From assembly GCA_049589355.1 (NCBI GenBank), contig JBAWAP010000134.1:1-7561 (forward strand): 7,561 nucleotides of DNA, given 5' to 3'. The translations under genes were made by a program, and so were the position numbers. Position 1 is the stretch's first letter. Each line of letters begins with the position of its first letter. Of the stretch, positions 5,571-7,561 are shown piece after piece. The notes beneath the pieces are model-generated. The model did not search any database, was not told the DNA's origin, and was given only the letters and a program-made list of their open reading frames with translations. This DNA is from JBAWAP01 sp049589355. GTDB lineage: Bacteria; Chloroflexota; Anaerolineae; VGOG01.

Positions 5571-5669
5571 GAAGAGTCCGGTGCGAGAAAACTGCACGCC
5601 GGGATATTTCGACAGGCTCAGCACAGGTCTGTGCGGGGGCTGTTGGGCAACTGGCAGTCCTACCGCGAT
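5571..5669 (+). mobile_element. Probable group II intron remnant (domains V and VI), split by a short repeat
   Basis: GAGTCCGGTGCGAGAAAACT and the following GCACGCCGGGAT fold as a domain-V-like hairpin: a TCCGG/CCGGG stem, a bulge, then TGC/GCA under an A-rich loop. After a 23-base insertion, CTGTGCGGGGGCTGTTGGGC and AACTGGCAGTCCTACCGCGA give a domain-VI-like stem with an unpaired A (5662) seven bases before a 3' end at 5669. This closely resembles the 3' ends of bacterial group II introns as I remember them. The catalytic AGC triad reads AGT. No maturase or 5' intron part is present, so it would be an inert scrap. It sits in the leader of the third TA operon. Confidence 0.5.
5606..5628 (+). 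repeat. Short interspersed repeat, copy in the intron remnant
   Basis: TTTCGACAGGCTCAGCACAGG matches the core found in intI at most positions. Removing bases 5606-5628 rejoins GGGAT to CTGTGCGGGG, the continuous sequence expected for the intron end. Confidence 0.6.
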
Positions 5670-5735
5670 GGCGCGCCACCGCGCATTCGTAGGTATGGCA
5701 AGCAAAGGGAGTATGTGAAGAAAGGGAATAATCCA

Positions 5736-5963
5736 ATGGCTATGACGTTTGAGCAAGTGATAGAGACGATCAGGCAATTTCCGGCCGAACAGCAAGAGAT
5801 GCTCATTGATCTGATTCGTGGCTGGCGTACTGAAACTCGGCGCCGCGAAATTGCCCGCGATGCCCAGGAATCTTTAGCGGCCTTTCGCAGTGGACAACTC
5901 GAGCCGCAATCAGCACAGGCAGTAATTACTGAACTCCGGCAATCGTTGGAAGATCAAGAATGA
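5736..5963 (+). CDS. Small antitoxin of a RelE/ParE-type pair
   Basis: The 75-residue product, MAMTFEQVIETIRQFPAEQQ onward, is almost entirely helical and charged, with RGWRTETRRREIARDAQESL at 28-47. No DNA-binding fold is plain, so function is inferred from position: its stop overlaps the toxin start as ATGA (5960-5963). FEQVIETIRQFPAEQQEMLI resembles the N-termini of many small partners of RelE/YafQ-like toxins. The ATG at 5736 follows AAAGGG at 5721-5726 with good spacing; ATG 5742 is an alternative two codons later, and the longer frame from 5631 is rejected because it would translate the intron-like remnant. The gene appears intact although its toxin is broken. Confidence 0.65.
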   Translation: MAMTFEQVIETIRQFPAEQQEMLIDLIRGWRTETRRREIARDAQESLAAFRSGQLEPQSAQAVITELRQSLEDQE

Positions 5964-6204
5964 GACGAGAGCTGGTCTTAACGCCAAAGTTCAAGCGGGC
6001 CTTTCGCAAGTTCGTTGGGCGCAATGCAAGGTTGCAGAAACGCATCGAGGATACCTTGATGCAGATGCAGGAGGACGTTTTTGCGGCATCACTGGGTACG
6101 CACAAGTTGAGCGGGGCGCTTGAAGGCTTGCGCGCGTGTGGCTGTGGAGTGGTGGCGAAGTCATTGTGTTGCTTGACATTGGTACACACGACGAGGTGTA
6201 TTAG
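5960..6204 (+). pseudogene. RelE/ParE-family toxin, broken by an internal deletion and frameshift
   Basis: The first 63 codons (MRRELVLTPKFKRAFRKFVG ... GTHKLSGALEGLRACGCG) are a good RelE/ParE/YafQ-like toxin. Relatives continue with a core strand of the form YDCRIVFxx and end in ...VILLLDIGTHDEVY. Here the frame jumps: the end of the family protein, WSGGEVIVLLDIGTHDEVY and a TAG at 6202-6204, is present but in another frame. About ten codons of the central strand are lost around 6145-6155, where TGTGGCTGTGG abuts AGTGGTGGCG. The uninterrupted frame instead runs to 6271 with a non-family tail. Loss of the core strand should abolish ribonuclease activity. The ATGA overlap with the antitoxin confirms the start. 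Confidence 0.8.
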
Positions 6205-6259
6205 GCGCATCATGCTTCCGTTGCCACTTGCAGGCGGGGACCACAGCCGGGCGTCACGG

Positions 6260-6284
6260 GTTTCGGCGTGAGATCAGCCGAAAC
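6260..6284. repeat. Perfect hairpin downstream of the broken toxin
   Basis: GTTTCGGC (6260-6267) and GCCGAAAC (6277-6284) form an 8-bp perfect stem with a nine-base loop. No T-tract follows. It could be a weak terminator for the third TA operon. The remaining 55 bases between the toxin end and this hairpin show nothing recognisable. Confidence 0.45.
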
Positions 6285-6340
6285 GGCAGAGCGTGGCATT
6301 GCTTGCCAGTGAATTTCCGACCAGAGCAAAGCCCAGGACT

Positions 6341-6394
6341 CCGCCCCGCATTCTTCGCCCACCGGCACTGGTCGAGGTGAAGAAAGCGGGGCGG
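6341..6394. repeat. Long hairpin of copy D, best conserved
   Basis: CCGCCCCGC (6341-6349) pairs fully with GCGGGGCGG (6386-6394); after an A6350-A6385 mismatch, TTCTTCGCC (6351-6359) pairs with GGTGAAGAA (6376-6384) with one G-T wobble. That gives 18 pairs around a 16-base apex that can itself form ACCG/TGGT pairs. No T-tract follows. Confidence 0.75.
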
Positions 6395-6401
6395 TGTGCG
6401 T

Positions 6402-6431
6402 TTGTACAAATGCTGTCAATCAGGGGATAAT
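6402..6431 (+). promoter_or_regulatory. Orphan promoter-like site in copy D
   Basis: TTGTAC (6402-6407), 18-base spacer, GATAAT (6426-6431). The perfect palindrome TTTGTACAAA (6401-6410) covers the -35. The spacer sequence has diverged and is one base longer than in copies A-C. Confidence 0.45.
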
Positions 6432-6596
6432 CAGGGCAGGCCACCACCCAGAGCAGCGCCGATGTGGGCACTGGTGTGCTGGAGACGGCGATGGCTTCGG
6501 GAAGCAGGTGCTGTTGCTCAACTTAATCCAGGGGACTGCGCACCGCTAGGCCGCCACGCTGGAGGACGTGGGTGTAAATCATCGTCGTTTTGACGT

Positions 6597-6619
6597 TCCT
6601 TCGACAAGCTCAGGACAAG
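6597..6619 (+). repeat. Short interspersed repeat in intI, copy near the C-terminus
   Basis: The copy contains CCTTCGACAAGCTCAGGAC. It interrupts the codons between LLGHK and DVKTTMIYTHV. Net length is 23 bases, so it shifts the frame and separates the catalytic Tyr from the rest. Confidence 0.8.
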
Positions 6620-6899
6620 CCTTGTGGCCCAGGAGTTCCTGCACGGTGCGGATGTCGTAGCCGTTTTCGAGGAGGTGGGTGGCAAAGCTGTGGCGAAAGG
6701 TGTGGGGGCCGACCGGCTTATTGATGCCGGCCCGGCGGGCGGCCTCACGGACGGCCTTTTGCAGACCGCTTTCGTCCAGGTGGTGGCGGCGCACGACGCC
6801 GCTGCGAGGGTCCACGGACAGACGGTGCGCAGGAAAGACGTATTGCCAGCCCCATTCTCGGCTGGCGTTGGGGTACTTGCGTTCCAGGGCGTCGGGCAG

Positions 6900-6926
6900 G
6901 CTTCGCCCTGAGGCTCAGCCCGAAGG
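6900..6926 (+). repeat. Short interspersed repeat in intI, palindromic variant
   Basis: This 27-base copy is almost self-complementary: CTTCGCCCTGAG followed by CTCAGCCCGAAG. It separates GYGAVY from LPDALERKYP and places TGA in frame. Its sequence differs from the other copies, suggesting a second repeat subtype. Confidence 0.75.
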
Positions 6927-7202
6927 GTAGACGGCCCCGTAGCCTTTGGCCAGGTCTTCCTCGTGCAAGCGTTTGACGTACTGCAGGTGTTCCTGGAGCG
7001 GGGCGATGAGGCTGTCGGGCAGCGTTGTCACCCGGTCCTCCATGCCCTTGCCATCGCGGACGATGATGGCCCGTTGGGCAAAGTCAATGTCCTTAACCCG
7101 CAGCCGCAAGCACTCCATCAGCCGCAGGCCGCTGCCATACAGCAGTTTGGCCATCAGTTGGTGGGTGCCCGACAACTGGTCGAGGACGCGGCGCACCTCG
7201 TC

Positions 7203-7226
7203 CCTTCGACAGGCTCAGGGCACCGC
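7203..7226 (+). repeat. Short interspersed repeat in intI, middle copy
   Basis: CCTTCGACAGGCTCAGGGCA and CCGC form a 24-base insert between the codons for PTVLTK and (D)EVRRVL. It keeps frame by length but introduces TGA. Confidence 0.85.
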
Positions 7227-7400
7227 TTTGGTCAGGACGGTAGGCAGGCGTTTGGGCTTCCGGGCGCGCAGGGCGTCAATGGGGCCCAGGTCTTTGTGGA
7301 GCACCTTGCGGTAGAGGAAGAGGAGGGCGCTGAGGGCCTGGTTCTGGGTAGAGGCGGCGACGTGTTCGTTGACGGCCAGGTGGGTGAGGAAGGCTTCGAT

Positions 7401-7424
7401 CCTTCGACAAGCTCAGGACACCGC
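7401..7424 (+). repeat. Short interspersed repeat in intI, N-terminal copy
   Basis: CCTTCGACAAGCTCAGGACA and CCGC, 24 bases, lie between the codons for EMGSPE and (I)EAFLTHLA. It has the same length, orientation and reading phase as the copy at 7203-7226 and also carries TGA in frame. Confidence 0.85.
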
Positions 7425-7547
7425 CTCGGGGCTGCCCATCTCGTTGGGGTGGCGTTTGGTGTGGAACAGGACATAGCGCCGGATCCAGTCTCCATATGAG
7501 TTCTCGGTACGGAGGGAGGAATGTTTGATGCGCAGGGCGTCGCGGAC

Positions 7548-7561
7548 ACTTCTACAAGCTC
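7548..7561 (+). repeat. Possible fifth intI copy of the repeat, cut by the window edge
   Basis: ACTTCTACAAGCTC matches the first 14 bases of the repeat at 12 positions. It directly precedes the VRDALR codons and has the same reading phase as the two 24-base copies. Confidence 0.5.

Larger units (their letters stand above)
5378..5573 (+). repeat. Promoter-hairpin module, copy C
   Basis: This full copy lies in the 385-base gap between the DUF5615 gene and the third antitoxin. It runs from ACATTGGTTGGTGTGCCCTG through a hairpin (5452-5499) and promoter (5510-5538) to a leader ending near ACCGATGAAG, similar to copy D's leader. GCCTAAC at 5373-5379 and GTTGGGT at 5526-5532 happen to fit integron core-site consensus, but these are not conserved in the other copies. 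The rest of the gap is the intron-like remnant (5571-5669) and 66 unassigned bases. Confidence 0.8.
6296..6466 (+). repeat. Promoter-hairpin module, copy D (orphan)
   Basis: This full copy fills most of the 318-base gene-free gap between the broken toxin and intI. It has the best hairpin of the set (6341-6394), a promoter-like pair (6402-6431) and the conserved leader to CGCCGATGTG. No TA gene follows; transcription would run into the intI pseudogene antisense. A fourth cassette was probably lost here, or the integrase region was joined to the array later. Confidence 0.8.
6523..7561 (-). pseudogene. intI: Integron-type tyrosine recombinase (IntI-like), disrupted by short repeats; N-terminus off the window
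   Basis: Integron integrases recombine attI and attC sites to collect gene cassettes. Read on the minus strand from 7547, pieces join into one IntI protein: VRDALRIKHSSLRTENSYGD in the core-binding domain, EAFLTHLAVNEHVAASTQNQ, the first catalytic Arg in LLYGSGLRLMECLRLRVKD, the Lys region RDGKGMEDRVTTLP, the IntI-specific extra segment KYPNASREWGWQYVFP with DPRSGVVRRHHLDES, box II His and Arg in HTFRHSFATHLL, LLGHK, and the nucleophile Tyr in TTMIYTHVLQRGG, ending AVRSPLD and TAA at 6525-6523. Four insertions of 24, 24, 27 and 23 bases (7401-7424, 7203-7226, 6900-6926, 6597-6619) break it: the first three add an in-frame TGA, the last shifts the frame just before the Tyr. Deleting all 98 bases leaves 308 open codons plus stop. 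All catalytic residues survive in pieces, so decay is recent or purely insertional. The extra segment separates it from XerC/XerD and phage integrases. Confidence 0.9.

Noticed and set aside
5314..5718. Plus-strand frame of 134 codons between the DUF5615 gene and the third antitoxin
   Set aside because: It begins inside the DUF5615 gene in another frame and runs through module C and the intron-like remnant. The peptide has no fold features and its content is explained by the repeats.
3729..6466. CRISPR array from the repeated intergenic units
   Set aside because: The repeats are about 170-195 bases, diverged, and separated by protein-coding operons of several hundred bases, unlike short identical CRISPR repeats with uniform spacers.
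6624..7499. Long plus-strand frames opposite intI (for example 6624-6911 and 6963-7499)
   Set aside because: They are antisense to the IntI reading frames, which carry unmistakable catalytic motifs; peptides such as STSSGH come from the short repeat.
6523..7561. TGA read as an amino acid in intI (recoded gene)
   Set aside because: Each TGA lies inside an extra repeat-derived segment that intact integrases lack, and the fourth insertion shifts the frame, so recoding would not yield a functional enzyme.

Overview
The window looks like a fairly GC-rich bacterial chromosome, probably an uncultured or environmental lineage. The short interspersed repeat with core CCTTCGACARGCTCAGG and the mix of BrnT/BrnA and DUF433/DUF5615 toxin-antitoxin (TA) genes remind me of Chloroflexota such as Anaerolineae, but that is recollection and not proof. 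No rRNA, tRNA or CRISPR array was seen.

Layout. (1) 1-702: the 5' part of an IS982-family transposase on the minus strand, running off the left edge, with its likely promoter and element end. (2) 703-1076: a spacer with a textbook intrinsic terminator that has no gene in front of it, a doubtful small minus-strand ORF and a perfect GC hairpin. (3) 1077-3650: two intact fatty-acid condensing enzymes, fabF (TTG start behind a perfect Shine-Dalgarno) and fabH (with a basic, Trp-rich C-terminal tail). A 177-bp gap between them holds a pair of GGAGT-N3-ACTCC palindromes and a duplicated start context. (4) 3651-6522: an accessory island of three TA operons in the same direction: brnT-brnA, DUF433-DUF5615, and a small antitoxin with a RelE-like toxin broken by a deletion. 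(5) 6523-7561: a minus-strand integron-type tyrosine recombinase (intI-like) that is a pseudogene, cut by four, perhaps five, copies of a 23-27 bp repeat.

The main unexplained signal is a roughly 170-195 bp non-coding module repeated in the TA island. Copies lie before brnT (left-truncated), before the DUF433 gene, before the third antitoxin, and once more with no gene after it, against the 3' end of the intI pseudogene. Each copy has a sigma-70-type promoter with a TTTGTRCAAA-like palindrome over the -35 and a related leader; the three full copies also have a conserved long hairpin upstream of the promoter. Each TA pair thus seems to come with its own promoter-hairpin unit, giving a tandem array of self-contained addiction cassettes. 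Next to an integron-type integrase this suggests a cassette array, but the cassettes read toward the 3' end of intI, which is not the usual integron layout, and I could not find convincing attC core sites.

The 23-27 bp repeat also interrupts what looks like the domain V-VI remnant of a group II intron before the third TA pair. Removing the four internal copies from intI restores a 308-codon reading frame, so the repeat behaves as a small insertion and not as ancestral sequence.
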